Shown: positions 34,369 through 43,731, counted from the first letter of the stretch. The stretch is DNA of 64,000 nucleotides from an uncultured Verrucomicrobiota bacterium (GCA_903838675.1 CAILZI010000181.1:20813-84812); one strand, 5' to 3'. Translations and numbers: made by a program. The notes: generated by a model not told the origin, from the sequence alone.

Positions 34369-34714
34369 GTTTGGGTGACGAGACTGTGACGGCAGGAATG
34401 AAGTTCTGCCAAAGACAAGCATGTTACGATCTCGTCGCAGAGAGTTGAGGTGAGCGAGTGGTGACGAATTTGTTGCGCAAGAAGTGAGGGAAAACGCCTG
34501 TGCAGGCGGGATGTGGTGAGTTATGGCTGGTGCTGAGAGCGGATGACTTACAAGACGGTGGCTTTGGGCGCTACACGGTGTGGGAGAGGGATTTAAGTTA
34601 CAGGTTTAAAGTTTAAAGCTGATGGTGTGAGTGGTGGAGGTTTGAATAGGACTGATAGGGTTTATATGACTTATAGGGGTGTGGTGGAGTTCGGCACTGA
34701 AGGACGGAATGATG

Positions 34715-34750
34715 CGATGCATGAACCGATGCATGGTGCGCTGCATGGTG
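34715..34750. repeat. Three tandem 12-bp repeats
   Basis: CGATGCATGAAC, CGATGCATGGTG and CGCTGCATGGTG follow one another without spacing. Each contains TGCATG. The evenly spaced repeats immediately precede the dyad at 34751 and look like iterated binding sites, possibly for the neighbouring response regulator, although 11-bp rather than 12-bp phasing would be usual for PhoB. Confidence 0.55.
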
Positions 34751-34766
34751 GTCACATAATTGTGAC
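34751..34766. promoter_or_regulatory. Inverted repeat GTCACA-N4-TGTGAC
   Basis: Perfect 6-bp arms with a TAAT spacer, 45 bp upstream of the small membrane protein gene. Shape and AT-rich centre suggest an operator for a dimeric regulator. The arms are in the opposite order to a CRP/FNR-type site, so the regulator is unknown. Confidence 0.4.
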
Positions 34767-34811
34767 GCGTTAAAGATTGTCGCGTGGAGCGGACATCCCA
34801 ATGGTAGGAGC

Positions 34812-35051
34812 ATGTTCAAGCCACGATATAATGAACTTCACAGCTTCCTGGAATGGCGCCGCCAGACGCGCTTCATCCGCCATCATGGCGGGCCGATCCT
34901 AGCAGTGGGGCTGTTTGCCGTGTGCCTGTGGTTTGTGTGGAAAGCCTTGGAGAGCCGTCAGGCACAGGAGGAGAGCACGCCGAAGGTGGAGGCGATGCGA
35001 ATGCTGGAGCTGGACCGTACGCTGCAGGCATCCAAACTGCCGAAGTGGTGA
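34812..35051 (+). CDS. Small single-pass membrane protein
   Basis: A 79-residue protein with a basic head ('FLEWRRQTRFIRHHGG'), one membrane helix ('PILAVGLFAVCLWFVWKAL', about 28-46) and a short charged tail. No family recognised. It has a good ATG and its own upstream regulatory-looking DNA, and lies between a two-component system and a lipid A-type phosphoesterase. Coding status rests on the helix and the absence of a competing frame. Confidence 0.5.
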   Translation: MFKPRYNELHSFLEWRRQTRFIRHHGGPILAVGLFAVCLWFVWKALESRQAQEESTPKVEAMRMLELDRTLQASKLPKW

Positions 35052-35202
35052 TGGGGGGGAGGGGCTGAGCTCGTGACGAAAAGGTTTCACTTGCTGTCTT
35101 TCAGTGGTGGCGATGCAAGGCGATGTCTGGTGACAAGGTCGTTACTATTCACAGACGTCCGCTGTCTGGGTGCTGTGAAGATTGCTCTTTTTTCCCACAC
35201 CG

Positions 35203-36090
35203 ATGAAAACCAAACTTCGCATTAAAACGCTGTTCATGTCAGATGTGCATCTGGGCATGGCTGACTCCAAGGCTGTGCAGGCAGCGCATCTGATCCGCCA
35301 CTGCAAGTGCGAGAAGCTGGTGCTGAACGGGGACATCATTGACGTGTGGGCGCTGAAGGGCTCGGGTCGCTGGACGGAGGAGCACACGCACTTTGTGCGG
35401 ACGGTGCTGAAGAAGATGGAGAAGGAGAACACTGAGGTGATCTACCTGCGCGGGAACCACGATGACATTCTGGAGAAGTTTCTGCCGTTCAAGGAGGCGG
35501 GGCTGTCGCTGGTGGATGAGCACATTCATGAGTCGCCGCATGGACGCTACCTGGTGGTGCATGGGGACGGGTTTGACCATGTGACGACAAACCATGTGTG
35601 GCTGGCGAAGGTGGGCGCGGTGGGCTATGAGCTGCTGCTGCGCCTGAACCGCGGGTACAATGCGTGGCTGCGCTGGCGGAACAAGGAGGCCTTTTCGCTG
35701 AGCCGCTGGGTCAAGATGAAGGTGAAGGGTGCGGTGAGCTTTGTGGGGCGCTATGAAGAGCAGCTGCAGAAGCTGGCGCGCTGGAAGAACTGCCATGGAA
35801 TCATCTGCGGACACATCCACACGCCGGCGGACAAGATGATCGAGGACGTGCACTACCTGAACTCAGGCGACTGGGTGGAGAGCATGACGGTGGTGGTGGA
35901 GCATCTGGACCGAACGTTTGAGGTGCTCAGTTATCATGACTTCTGCCGCCTGACGGGACGCGAGCCGAAGGGAACCGACCTGAGCATGAATGTGAGCGAA
36001 ATCAGCAACCGGCCGCCGGGCCTGCCTGCGCCGGTGGTGGCCTCTGAGGCTGGGGAAGAGGAAGAGGCGGAGGAGATGGTTGGGGTGTAG
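35203..36090 (+). CDS. UDP-2,3-diacylglucosamine diphosphatase-like metallophosphoesterase (LpxH-like)
   Basis: A calcineurin-type phosphoesterase of 295 residues with every metal-binding motif of the LpxH branch: 'MSDVHLG' (D-x-H), 'NGDIIDVW', 'RGNHDD', 'VHGDGFDH' and 'CGHIHTP'. LpxH cleaves UDP-diacylglucosamine to lipid X in lipid A synthesis; this longer form with a Glu-rich C-terminal tail of about 40 residues is like those seen outside Proteobacteria. ATG 35203 follows CCCACACCG. It stands alone, with no lpx genes around it. A different nucleotide-sugar or lipid pyrophosphate substrate is possible. Confidence 0.78.
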   Translation: MKTKLRIKTLFMSDVHLGMADSKAVQAAHLIRHCKCEKLVLNGDIIDVWALKGSGRWTEEHTHFVRTVLKKMEKENTEVIYLRGNHDDILEKFLPFKEAGLSLVDEHIHESPHGRYLVVHGDGFDHVTTNHVWLAKVGAVGYELLLRLNRGYNAWLRWRNKEAFSLSRWVKMKVKGAVSFVGRYEEQLQKLARWKNCHGIICGHIHTPADKMIEDVHYLNSGDWVESMTVVVEHLDRTFEVLSYHDFCRLTGREPKGTDLSMNVSEISNRPPGLPAPVVASEAGEEEEAEEMVGV

Positions 36091-36112
36091 GATGGGAGGC
36101 TCCAAGCTAGGC

Positions 36113-37150
36113 TCAGTCCTCGGCGATCAGCGGTACGTCCTTGGCATCACGGGCGGACTTGGCTTCATCGAGTTTTCCTTCTTTGATGAGCCGCGCGATG
36201 AGCGCCTCGGCTTTCTGATTGTAGTCCTGCATGAATGGGAGGGAGGCCTTGGAACGTGCTGATTTCAGGCTGGCAAAGGCGCTGACATAGGTGGAGCGCA
36301 GGGCGACGAGAGCTGGCGCATTGGCTGGCACTGGCTCGCTGGCGGCACGACCGGTTTTGGCCACGGTGTCTTTCTCATTGCGAAGTGCGAGTGCTTCATC
36401 GAGCTGGCCTTGAGACTGGGAGGTTTTCAAGGCTTTGTCGATGGCAGTTAAATACTTGGCATTGAGTGCGGAGACGCCCTGCTCGTAGGTTTTCCAGACG
36501 TGGGCACGCAGAGTGCGTTCCGTGGCGAGCCGGAGGGCTTTGAGCTCTCCGGTGGAGGTGTCAGTCTTCTTTACAGGTTCGGCGGCGGTGGCGGGGGTGG
36601 CGGCGGCTCCCTGAGGCTTTATCGGGCCTGCATGCAGCCACCATTCGGCTGGGAGGCGGCTGGCTTTGGAAGGTTCGCTTTCAAAGATCTTCACACCAGC
36701 ATAGCGGACGAGGGTGATGGAATCCTCCACCTTGGAAGTTTTATCGCCGGTGATTTTTTCGATTTCTGAGTTGGTCTCATCAAAGCTGAGATAAATTTCC
36801 GAGGCTCCTTTGCTGTTGATGACAAAATCTTTGCGGCAACTGATGACGTGCCATTCTTTGTCCGGAGTGCGGAAGAGCATGCGGACCTCGGCACTGAGCT
36901 TTGCGAGCACGGTGGCCTTGGGCCCGGAGTTGATGACGGGAAGCCTGCCCTTGATGAAGGTGGCGGTGCGGGTGTCCGAAGGAGCGGCATCTGCGGCTCT
37001 GAACCGAAGGCCTTTCACGATGACCTGATCTTCCGCAGAGAGGGTTTTCACATCCAGATCTGGCTGCTGGGCGATGGCCGTGGTGAAAGACAATCCCGTG
37101 ACCAGGGAAAAGCGAAAAATCTTCGTGATGAAATTGCTGAGGCAGGGCAT
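36113..37150 (-). CDS. Secreted hypothetical protein
   Basis: A 345-residue exported protein (signal peptide 'RFSLVTGLSFTTAIAQQ'). Residues 35-170 form a beta-rich domain with 'VISCRKDFVINSKGASEIYLSF'. A Thr/Ala/Pro linker near 175-200 leads to a helical C-terminal half in which 'LNAKYLTAIDKALKTSQSQG' and 'QGQLDEALALRNEKDTVAK' occur, a layout I have seen in other verrucomicrobial secreted proteins. Function unknown. It is convergent with the phosphoesterase gene (22-bp gap). Confidence 0.6.
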   Translation of the reverse strand: MPCLSNFITKIFRFSLVTGLSFTTAIAQQPDLDVKTLSAEDQVIVKGLRFRAADAAPSDTRTATFIKGRLPVINSGPKATVLAKLSAEVRMLFRTPDKEWHVISCRKDFVINSKGASEIYLSFDETNSEIEKITGDKTSKVEDSITLVRYAGVKIFESEPSKASRLPAEWWLHAGPIKPQGAAATPATAAEPVKKTDTSTGELKALRLATERTLRAHVWKTYEQGVSALNAKYLTAIDKALKTSQSQGQLDEALALRNEKDTVAKTGRAASEPVPANAPALVALRSTYVSAFASLKSARSKASLPFMQDYNQKAEALIARLIKEGKLDEAKSARDAKDVPLIAED

Positions 37151-37763
37151 GGCGAGCCACTCAATCTTGAAGCGTTTTTATTGCAAGCTTTTCTTATCAA
37201 CCCGAGCCGGGGCTTAGAATATGGAATGCTTCCTGAAAATGGGGGGGGCGAAGTCAGGCTCATTTCATGGTGGAGGGCTGGAGAAGCGGAGAGCTGTTCA
37301 CGGAGCATGATGCTTGTTTGTGGTATTGCGTGGTGTTTGATGAGCGCCGGGCTGGAAGGTGTTAAAGGGCTGACCGGCTGAAGTGAAGCAACAAAACGAG
37401 CCCGGTGGAGACGACGCGGGGTGGAGTGGAGAACCCTGGGGGCACTGGAGCGATTAAGGGACACCTGAAACGGACGCTGGTGGGCGGGCTATTGAAAGGG
37501 ATTGTGTGACGCTATTCGAGATAGGCCATAAACCTACTCAGAATTGATTCATGATGGGGCGGGAGACTGACAAATGACGGCATCGCATGTGATTGACGTG
37601 CACAAGTGGTTCAAAAAATAGGCCCATGTCCTATTCGCGATTGCCATGCATTCCTAGATTGAACAGGGGGCACCTTTGCCTAGGTAATCGTGGTGATTGT
37701 TTTCGTTTCCGTGCATCGCTTTGCTTTACTTTGAAACCGCTTGGCCTAGTATCGTGACCTCAT
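37151..37763. other. 613-bp gene-free stretch upstream of the first RND operon
   Basis: No credible gene on either strand. A G8 run lies near 37240. A 10-bp palindrome CTCATATGAG (37759-37768) contains the first in-frame ATG of the adaptor gene. No strong -35/-10 pair or terminator was recognised, so most of the stretch remains unexplained. Confidence 0.5.
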
Positions 37764-38942
37764 ATGAGATACAGAGCCTCCTCCGCCATGTTCAGCCATT
37801 TTGAAGCCACTGAGATCAAAAAGGATCGAGTGAATGGCTGGAACCGCAAGACGGCGCTGATGTGTGCGGGCCTGGTGGCTTTGATTACGCTGAGCAGCTG
37901 TGACCACAAGGATGCCCACCATGAGGAGGCGGAGGAAGAGGAGTCGCAACTGGTGCTGACGCAGCCGATCGTGCGGGACACCGTCATCTCGCGTGATTAT
38001 GTGTGCCAGATTCGTTCCTGCCGGAATATTGAGATCCGGGCGCTGGAGCGCGGGTATCTGGAAGTGGTGAGCGTGAAGGAGGGCCAGCTTTTGAATGAAG
38101 GGGATCTGATGTTCACGATCCTGCCGAGGGTGTACAGTGCGGTGGTGAAACGTGCGGAGGCCGAGGCGCAGGTGGCAAGGGTGGAGTATGAAAACACCAA
38201 GCGGCTGCTGGATTCGAATGTGGTGTCTGACAAGGAGCTAACGATGGCCAAGGCGCATCTGGACCAGAAGATGGCGGAGGTGAACCTGTCGCAGACGCAT
38301 CTGGGGTTCACGACGATCAAGGCGCCGTTTAGCGGGCTGATGGACCGCTTGCGCCTGCGAAACGGGAGCCTGGTGGAAGTGGGCGATCTGCTGACAACGC
38401 TGTCTGACAACAGCGAGATGTGGATCTATTTCAATGTCCCCGAGGCGGACTACCTGGAGTATGCCTCCACCACGCAGTCGGAGGATAGCAAGAAGGTGAG
38501 TCTGGTAATGGCGAATGGGAAGATTTTCGACCAGAAGGGGCGGGTGAACGTCATCGAGGGGGAATTCAACAACAAGACGGGCACCATTCCCTTCCGCGCG
38601 GACTTCCCGAATCCGAAGCGCCTGCTGAGGCATGGTGAGACGGGCAACATTCGGATGCAGAGGGCGCTGAAAAATGCGCTGCTGGTGCCGCAGAAGTCGA
38701 CGTTTGAAATCGGGGGAGAAAATTTTATTTATGTGGTCGGGAAGGATGACACGATCAAGCAGGTGAAGCTCAAGATTGCGGAGGAGCTGGAAGATCTGTT
38801 TGTGGTGGTCGGAGGCTTGACGGAGAAGGAAAGGATCATTTTTGAAGGTCAGCGGCAGGTCCATGATGGTGACAAGGCCCACGACTACCGATTTGAGGAG
38901 ACCAAGGATGCGTATGCAAACTTGAAGCTCCAGGCGCAGTAA
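37764..38942 (+). CDS. RND efflux periplasmic adaptor (membrane fusion protein), probable lipoprotein
   Basis: Links an inner-membrane RND pump to an outer-membrane channel. It has a lipobox 'ITLSSC' (Cys46 from this start), a barrel-sandwich lipoyl half ('RALERGYLEVVSVKEGQLLNEGDLMFTI'), an alpha-hairpin (about 120-180), the second lipoyl half 'TTIKAPFSGLMDRLRLRNGSLVEVGDLL', and beta-barrel and membrane-proximal domains. 392 residues is normal. ATG 37788 gives a shorter leader and may be the real start. The pump gene follows after 10 bp. Unlike the second RND cluster, no regulator or outer-membrane factor is adjacent, so the exit channel must come from elsewhere. Confidence 0.87.
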   Translation: MRYRASSAMFSHFEATEIKKDRVNGWNRKTALMCAGLVALITLSSCDHKDAHHEEAEEEESQLVLTQPIVRDTVISRDYVCQIRSCRNIEIRALERGYLEVVSVKEGQLLNEGDLMFTILPRVYSAVVKRAEAEAQVARVEYENTKRLLDSNVVSDKELTMAKAHLDQKMAEVNLSQTHLGFTTIKAPFSGLMDRLRLRNGSLVEVGDLLTTLSDNSEMWIYFNVPEADYLEYASTTQSEDSKKVSLVMANGKIFDQKGRVNVIEGEFNNKTGTIPFRADFPNPKRLLRHGETGNIRMQRALKNALLVPQKSTFEIGGENFIYVVGKDDTIKQVKLKIAEELEDLFVVVGGLTEKERIIFEGQRQVHDGDKAHDYRFEETKDAYANLKLQAQ

Positions 38943-38952
38943 CCCAACCTCC

Positions 38953-41900
38953 ATGTTTTCGAAGATCTTACAGCGGCCAGCGCTGGCCATTGTGATCTCG
39001 TTGCTTATCCTCTTTCTGGGGACGCTGTCGATTGTCCGTCTGCCGATCTCGCAGTTTCCGAATGTGGCGCCGGTGGTGGTGATGGTGAACATCACGTTCC
39101 CAGGGGCGAGCGCGAAGGTGCTGGAGGAGACGGTGCTGGTGATGCTGGACCAGTCGATCAACGGCGTGCAGGACATGAAGTACATGATGTCTGACGCGAC
39201 AAGCGCCGGTGAGGCGACGATCCAGGTGGTCTTCCACCTGGGGACGGACCCGAACGTGGCGACGGTGAATGTGCTGAACCGGGTGAACCAGGTGAAAAAC
39301 CAGCTGCCACCGCTGGTGCAGCGGGAGGGGATCATCGTGAACAACGTGAGCCCGAACATGCTGATGTACCTGAACCTGTTCAGCACGGACAAAAACGCGG
39401 ACATGCAGTTCCTGTTCAACTACGCGTTTGTGCAGCTGCAGCCGGAGCTGGCCCGTATCCGCGGGGTGGGGCAGGTGCGCATTCTGGGCACGCGCAACTA
39501 TGCGATGCGCATCTGGCTGAAGCCGGACCGCATGCGGGCCTACAATGTGTCCACGGCGGATGTGATGAAGGCGCTGGACGAGCAGAGCATGATCGGCACG
39601 CCGGGGCGGCTGGGGCGTGCGGACGCGCAGCGTTCCCAGGCGCTGGAATACGTGCTGACGTACAAAGGGCGGTACAACACGGCGGAGCAGTATGAAAAGG
39701 TGATCCTGCGTGCGACGGAGAACGGGGAGATTCTACATCTGGGGGACGTGGCGCGCGTGGAGCTGGGCAGCGAGTTTTACGATCTGTATTCAGACATCGA
39801 CGGGAACCCTTCGGCGGCGATCGTCATCAAGCAGAGCTACAACAGCAACGCGAATGAAGTGATCAAGCTGATCAAGGCGCGGCTGGAACTGATGAAGCGC
39901 AAGAGCTTCCCGGCAGGCATGGACTACGAGATCAGCTATGATGTGTCGAAGTTTCTGGACGCCTCCATCGAAAAAGTGCTGCACACGCTGGTGGAGGCCT
40001 TCATACTGGTTTCTCTGGTGGTCTTCATCTTTCTGGGGGACTGGCGGAGCACGCTGATCCCGACGCTGGCGGTGCCGGTGTCGCTGGTGGGTGCCTTCTT
40101 CTTCATGCAGATGTGCGGGGTGAGCATCAATCTGATCACGCTGTTTGCGCTGGTGCTGGCGATCGGGATCGTGGTGGATGACCCCATCGTGGTGGTGGAG
40201 GCGGTGCATGCAAAGATGCACGGGACGAAATTTACGCCGTATGAGGCGGTGCAGCGGGTGCTGGTGGAGATCGCGGGGGCGGTGATCGCGATCACGCTGG
40301 TGATGACGGCGGTGTTTGTGCCGGTGACGTTTATGTCGGGGCCGGTGGGGGTGTTTTACAGGGAGTTTTCCATCACGATGGCCTCGGCCATCATTCTCTC
40401 CGGCATCATGGCGCTGACGCTGACGCCGGTGCTGTGCGCGATGATCTTGCGACGGCCGGAGGAGCAGCACGCGCACAAGCACAAACGGCGCGGGCCGTTG
40501 GAGTGGCTGCTGGGGCACTTTGACAGCGCCTTTGAGAAACTGACGAATGTGTACGTGGGCGTGCTGAAGAAGATTGTGCAACGCAAGAGCATCACGCTGG
40601 GGATCCTGGCGCTGGCGGGCGCGGCCATTTATGGGGTGAACCAAAGCATCTCACCGGGATTCATCCCGGCTGAAGACCAGGGGATGATCTACGCCATTCT
40701 GCAGACGCCGCCGGGGAGCACGCTGGAGCGGACGTTTGCGAAGTCGCTGGAGCTGGAGAAGATCGCCAAGCAGATCCCGGGCGTGCAGTCGATTTCATCG
40801 CTGGCGGGCTATGAGGTGCTGACGGAGGGACGGGGATCGAATGCGGGGACGTGCTTGATCAACCTGAAAAACTGGTCTGAGCGCAAAATGAACTCGCACC
40901 AGATCATCGCGGAGCTGGAGAAGAAATGCCGGGTGATCGCAGGGGTGAAGCTGGAGTTTTACGAACCGCCGGCGGTGCCGGGGTATGGTGCGGCGGGTGG
41001 CTTTTCCCTGCGACTGCTGGACAAAACGAGCAGCGGGAATTACGAGCATCTGCAGGTGGTGAATGATGAATTCATGGAGGCGCTGAAAAAGCGCAAGGAA
41101 CTGCACGGCTTGTTCAGCTTTTTCAGCGCGAACTATCCGCAGATCGACATCGAGATCGACAACCAGATGGCGATGCAGAAGGGCGTCTCAATCAAGACGG
41201 CGATGGAAAGCCTGGCGATCCTGGTGGCGAGCACGTATGAGCAGGGGTTCGTGAGGTTTGGCCGGTTCTGGAAGCTGTATGTACAGGCCGACCCGAAGTA
41301 CCGCGAAATGCCGAAGGATCTGCAGGACCTTTATGTGGGCAATGACAAGGGTGAGATGGTGCCTTTCTCAGAATTTGTGGTGCTGAAGCAGAAGCAGGGG
41401 CTCAATGAGATCACGCGATACAATGCGTACCCGGCGCCGTCCATCCAGGGTGCGCCCGCGGATGGGTACAGCAGCGGAGATGCGATCAAGGCGGTGCAGG
41501 AGGTGGCGGACAAGACGCTGCCACGCGGGTATGACATCGGCTGGGCGGGGCTGGCGTTTGATGAGGTGGGCCGCGGGAATGAGGCGGTGTACATCTTCAT
41601 CGTGGTGCTGCTGTTTGTGTACCTGGTGCTGGTGGGGCAGTATGAGAGCTTTCTGCTGCCGCTGGCGGTGATCCTGTCCCTGCCCATCGGCGTGATGGGC
41701 TCGTTTGTGATGCTGCACACCTTTGGGCTGGACAATGACATCTATGCGCAGGTGGGGCTGATCATGCTGGTGGGGCTGCTGGGGAAGAATGCGATTTTGA
41801 TTGTGGAGTTTGCGACGCAGAAGCACCAGCAGGGGTTGTCGATCCTTGAAGCGGCTATTGAAGGCGGGCGGGTGCGCTTCCGGCCGATCTTGATGACGTC

Positions 41901-42159
41901 GTTTGCCTTCATCGCGGGGATGATTCCCCTGCTCCGTGCGTCAGGTGCGGGCGCTATCGCGAACAAGACGATCGGTGCGTCTGCGGAGGGCGGGATGCTG
42001 CTGGGGACGCTGGTGGGGCTGCTGGTGATCCCGGGGCTGTACTATCTTTTTGCGACGCTGTCTGACCGGCGGAAGCTGCTGCCGGATGAGCGGAACATGC
42101 CGCTGAGCGAGGTGAAGAACCAGGGAAGAAGCGGGGAGAGCGGAGTGGTGGAGTTGTGA
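38953..42159 (+). CDS. RND-family multidrug efflux pump (HAE1/AcrB type)
   Basis: A proton-driven inner-membrane exporter of 1,068 residues with the standard plan: TM1 ('ALAIVISLLILFLGTLSIV'), periplasmic porter loop, TM2-6, second loop, TM8-12. The proton-relay pair is present in TM4 ('LAIGIVVDDPIVVVEAV'), and typical segments include 'ISPGFIPAEDQGM' and 'GLLGKNAILIVEFATQ'. Porter sequences resemble AcrB/MexF relatives, so organic drugs or detergents are likelier substrates than metals. Pairs with the adaptor 10 bp upstream. The C-terminus is short and charged. Confidence 0.92.
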   Translation: MFSKILQRPALAIVISLLILFLGTLSIVRLPISQFPNVAPVVVMVNITFPGASAKVLEETVLVMLDQSINGVQDMKYMMSDATSAGEATIQVVFHLGTDPNVATVNVLNRVNQVKNQLPPLVQREGIIVNNVSPNMLMYLNLFSTDKNADMQFLFNYAFVQLQPELARIRGVGQVRILGTRNYAMRIWLKPDRMRAYNVSTADVMKALDEQSMIGTPGRLGRADAQRSQALEYVLTYKGRYNTAEQYEKVILRATENGEILHLGDVARVELGSEFYDLYSDIDGNPSAAIVIKQSYNSNANEVIKLIKARLELMKRKSFPAGMDYEISYDVSKFLDASIEKVLHTLVEAFILVSLVVFIFLGDWRSTLIPTLAVPVSLVGAFFFMQMCGVSINLITLFALVLAIGIVVDDPIVVVEAVHAKMHGTKFTPYEAVQRVLVEIAGAVIAITLVMTAVFVPVTFMSGPVGVFYREFSITMASAIILSGIMALTLTPVLCAMILRRPEEQHAHKHKRRGPLEWLLGHFDSAFEKLTNVYVGVLKKIVQRKSITLGILALAGAAIYGVNQSISPGFIPAEDQGMIYAILQTPPGSTLERTFAKSLELEKIAKQIPGVQSISSLAGYEVLTEGRGSNAGTCLINLKNWSERKMNSHQIIAELEKKCRVIAGVKLEFYEPPAVPGYGAAGGFSLRLLDKTSSGNYEHLQVVNDEFMEALKKRKELHGLFSFFSANYPQIDIEIDNQMAMQKGVSIKTAMESLAILVASTYEQGFVRFGRFWKLYVQADPKYREMPKDLQDLYVGNDKGEMVPFSEFVVLKQKQGLNEITRYNAYPAPSIQGAPADGYSSGDAIKAVQEVADKTLPRGYDIGWAGLAFDEVGRGNEAVYIFIVVLLFVYLVLVGQYESFLLPLAVILSLPIGVMGSFVMLHTFGLDNDIYAQVGLIMLVGLLGKNAILIVEFATQKHQQGLSILEAAIEGGRVRFRPILMTSFAFIAGMIPLLRASGAGAIANKTIGASAEGGMLLGTLVGLLVIPGLYYLFATLSDRRKLLPDERNMPLSEVKNQGRSGESGVVEL

Positions 42160-42425
42160 GTGGCGAATGAGACGATGAGGGCGGGAGCGCTGCCTAAGGA
42201 ACATGCGGAACAAACGGAAGGCCGGACAAGAGCGTGGCCTTGTGCCCAGCTTTTTGAGTGAATGGCGCTGAACGTCCTTTTCAGGGTCTTCAGCGTGGTC
42301 TGCAGGTCTTCACTTCCTCTGAGCAGGATCATGTGGGTGGGCGCATCCGTGCTTTACACCCGTCCATCTCTGATCAATTTGGCGATGTATCTGCAAGACC
42401 CGGAACTTTTACCCACCACGATGCT

Positions 42426-42887
42426 ATGAAACCGATGCTTCTTTTTCTTTGCGCGCTGGGGATCGTCTCCTGCACGGACCCTGAATTTTACCACGGCACG
42501 GTGCCGGCCCGGACGACCTCCACCTCTGCCTCGGTAGCGCCACCGGAGTTTGGCTCGCCGGCGTATGTGAACGGCCTGCAGCCCTATGGGGCGCCGTATG
42601 AGCGGAGCGGGTTCTACCCGTACAGTGCAGCGCGCCCTGGTGGCATGGGCTACTATGACCGCGTGGCATCGCCGCATGGCTCGTATGAGTACATCTATCA
42701 TGATCTCGAAGTGCCGCATCCGGCACCGGGCACGCCGCTGAAGGAGAAGTCGGTGAGATATACATCGCGCCACCCATCGTCATGGGGTTCGCCGGTGTGG
42801 GTGACGACGTTCAAGCCACGGATTTTTGCGCGCAGGGGAAATGGTGTGGCGACGACGACCGCGGCGTCAGGGACGGGGTCGGAGTGA
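42426..42887 (+). CDS. Small Tyr/Pro/Gly-rich lipoprotein, hypothetical
   Basis: A 153-residue protein with a lipoprotein signal ('LLFLCALGIVSC', Cys near 16). The body is rich in Tyr, Pro, Gly and Ser with segments such as 'YVNGLQPYGAPYERSGFYPY' and lacks clear secondary structure, suggesting a flexible surface protein. No family known. ATG 42426 is chosen because it starts the lipoprotein signal; the longer open frame upstream lacks one. It sits 266 bp after the RND pump. Confidence 0.5.
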   Translation: MKPMLLFLCALGIVSCTDPEFYHGTVPARTTSTSASVAPPEFGSPAYVNGLQPYGAPYERSGFYPYSAARPGGMGYYDRVASPHGSYEYIYHDLEVPHPAPGTPLKEKSVRYTSRHPSSWGSPVWVTTFKPRIFARRGNGVATTTAASGTGSE

Positions 42888-42960
42888 GGGGGTGGGATGC
42901 TCGACAGGCGGCCCAATGTTGCCCTGCCAGCAGAATGCTGAATTTAACCCCAGGGTTCAC

Positions 42961-43371
42961 ATGCGTATCGATGGACAGAGCATTGATGAAGATGTGAAAA
43001 AGCTGTTTCTCGAACGAGAAAACAGACCGGTGGTGGTGGCCTCATTTGAAAATGACCGGGCAAAGCTTGCTGCGGCGTGCTTGATTGTTTCCGAACATAT
43101 CGACGAGCATTTTGCTGCGGCGCGGCAGCACATGCGTGACAGCCTGAGAAGTGACATCAAGATTGATGGGCTCACCGGGCTGCTGTGCCTGGAAGCACTT
43201 CGGTTTGAGCCTGAGGAGATGCTCAAGCAGTGGCATGTGCACGACTTTGTCCTGGCTGTGACCCAAGGCTTGAACCCTCCAGGGGCGGCCTATGTCTCGC
43301 TGAATAAAATCCAGAATGGGGACTGGCCACGGAATTTGGATGAATGGACAGACTTGGTGGATGGAAACTGA
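42961..43371 (+). CDS. Hypothetical soluble protein
   Basis: A 136-residue, probably cytoplasmic, mostly helical protein starting 'MRIDGQSIDEDVKKLFLERE'. It shows no signal peptide or membrane helix and no motif I recognise. The upstream in-frame leader is low-complexity and overlaps the region after the lipoprotein gene, so ATG 42961 is the better start. A strong terminator lies 210 bp downstream. Codon usage looks slightly less GC-rich than its neighbours. Confidence 0.5.
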   Translation: MRIDGQSIDEDVKKLFLERENRPVVVASFENDRAKLAAACLIVSEHIDEHFAAARQHMRDSLRSDIKIDGLTGLLCLEALRFEPEEMLKQWHVHDFVLAVTQGLNPPGAAYVSLNKIQNGDWPRNLDEWTDLVDGN

Positions 43372-43582
43372 TGAAGGCCGCCCACCGATAAATCCACAAA
43401 GGACGAAGGTGGTTGCGATGAAACTTCCTTCGAGATGACAGCGCTGTCGAGCGGCATGAGAGTGCTGATTGAAGCGGTGAAACAAAATAGTTCGTTTCAT
43501 ACAACCGCACTCTCAGCAGCGGCGTTATGTCAGTGGGCAGTGATGAAGTTCAACCGCACCGCAGAGCTGAATTGCTGACCAT

Positions 43583-43618
43583 GGGCGTGAGTCTGAAAGG
43601 ACTGCACGCCCTCTTTTT
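43583..43618 (+). terminator. Rho-independent terminator
   Basis: GGGCGTG (43583-43589) pairs with CACGCCC (43605-43611), and inside it AGTC (43590-43593) pairs with GACT (43600-43603) with one bulged G at 43604 and loop TGAAAG. The tail TCTTTTT (43612-43618) completes a classical intrinsic terminator on the plus strand. Confidence 0.75.
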
Positions 43619-43702
43619 GATTTCGGCGAATGATCCCCTGCCCTGCAGGAAATTTGCGAAATCGAACAAAGGCGGAGGCGGGATGGTGAAACTTGAAACC
43701 AT

Positions 43703-43731
43703 TTGACGATGGGCGCGCGATAAGTTAAACA
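43703..43731 (+). promoter_or_regulatory. Putative sigma70-like promoter of the tetR-RND operon
   Basis: TTGACG (43703-43708) and TAAACA (43726-43731) are spaced by exactly 17 bp. The -10 box falls in the left arm of the large dyad at 43724-43755, fitting repression by the downstream TetR protein. Confidence 0.55.

Larger units (their letters stand above)
34369..34811. other. 443-bp divergent intergenic region with several short repeats
   Basis: No gene recognised. It holds a direct repeat GTTTAAAGTTTAAAG near 34605, imperfect ~10-bp repeats of the form TAGGACTGATAGGG...GACTTATAGG near 34646-34678, the triple 12-mer at 34715-34750 and the dyad at 34751-34766. Promoters for the response regulator and for the 34812 gene should lie here. 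Confidence 0.5.

Noticed and set aside
34715..34750. Possible CRISPR array
   Set aside because: The three 12-mers abut without spacers, and no cas gene is in the window.
37759..37768. CTCATATGAG palindrome as a regulator site
   Set aside because: Only 10 bp, and it depends on whether the adaptor really starts at 37764. It is noted in the gap entry but is not strong enough for an operator call.
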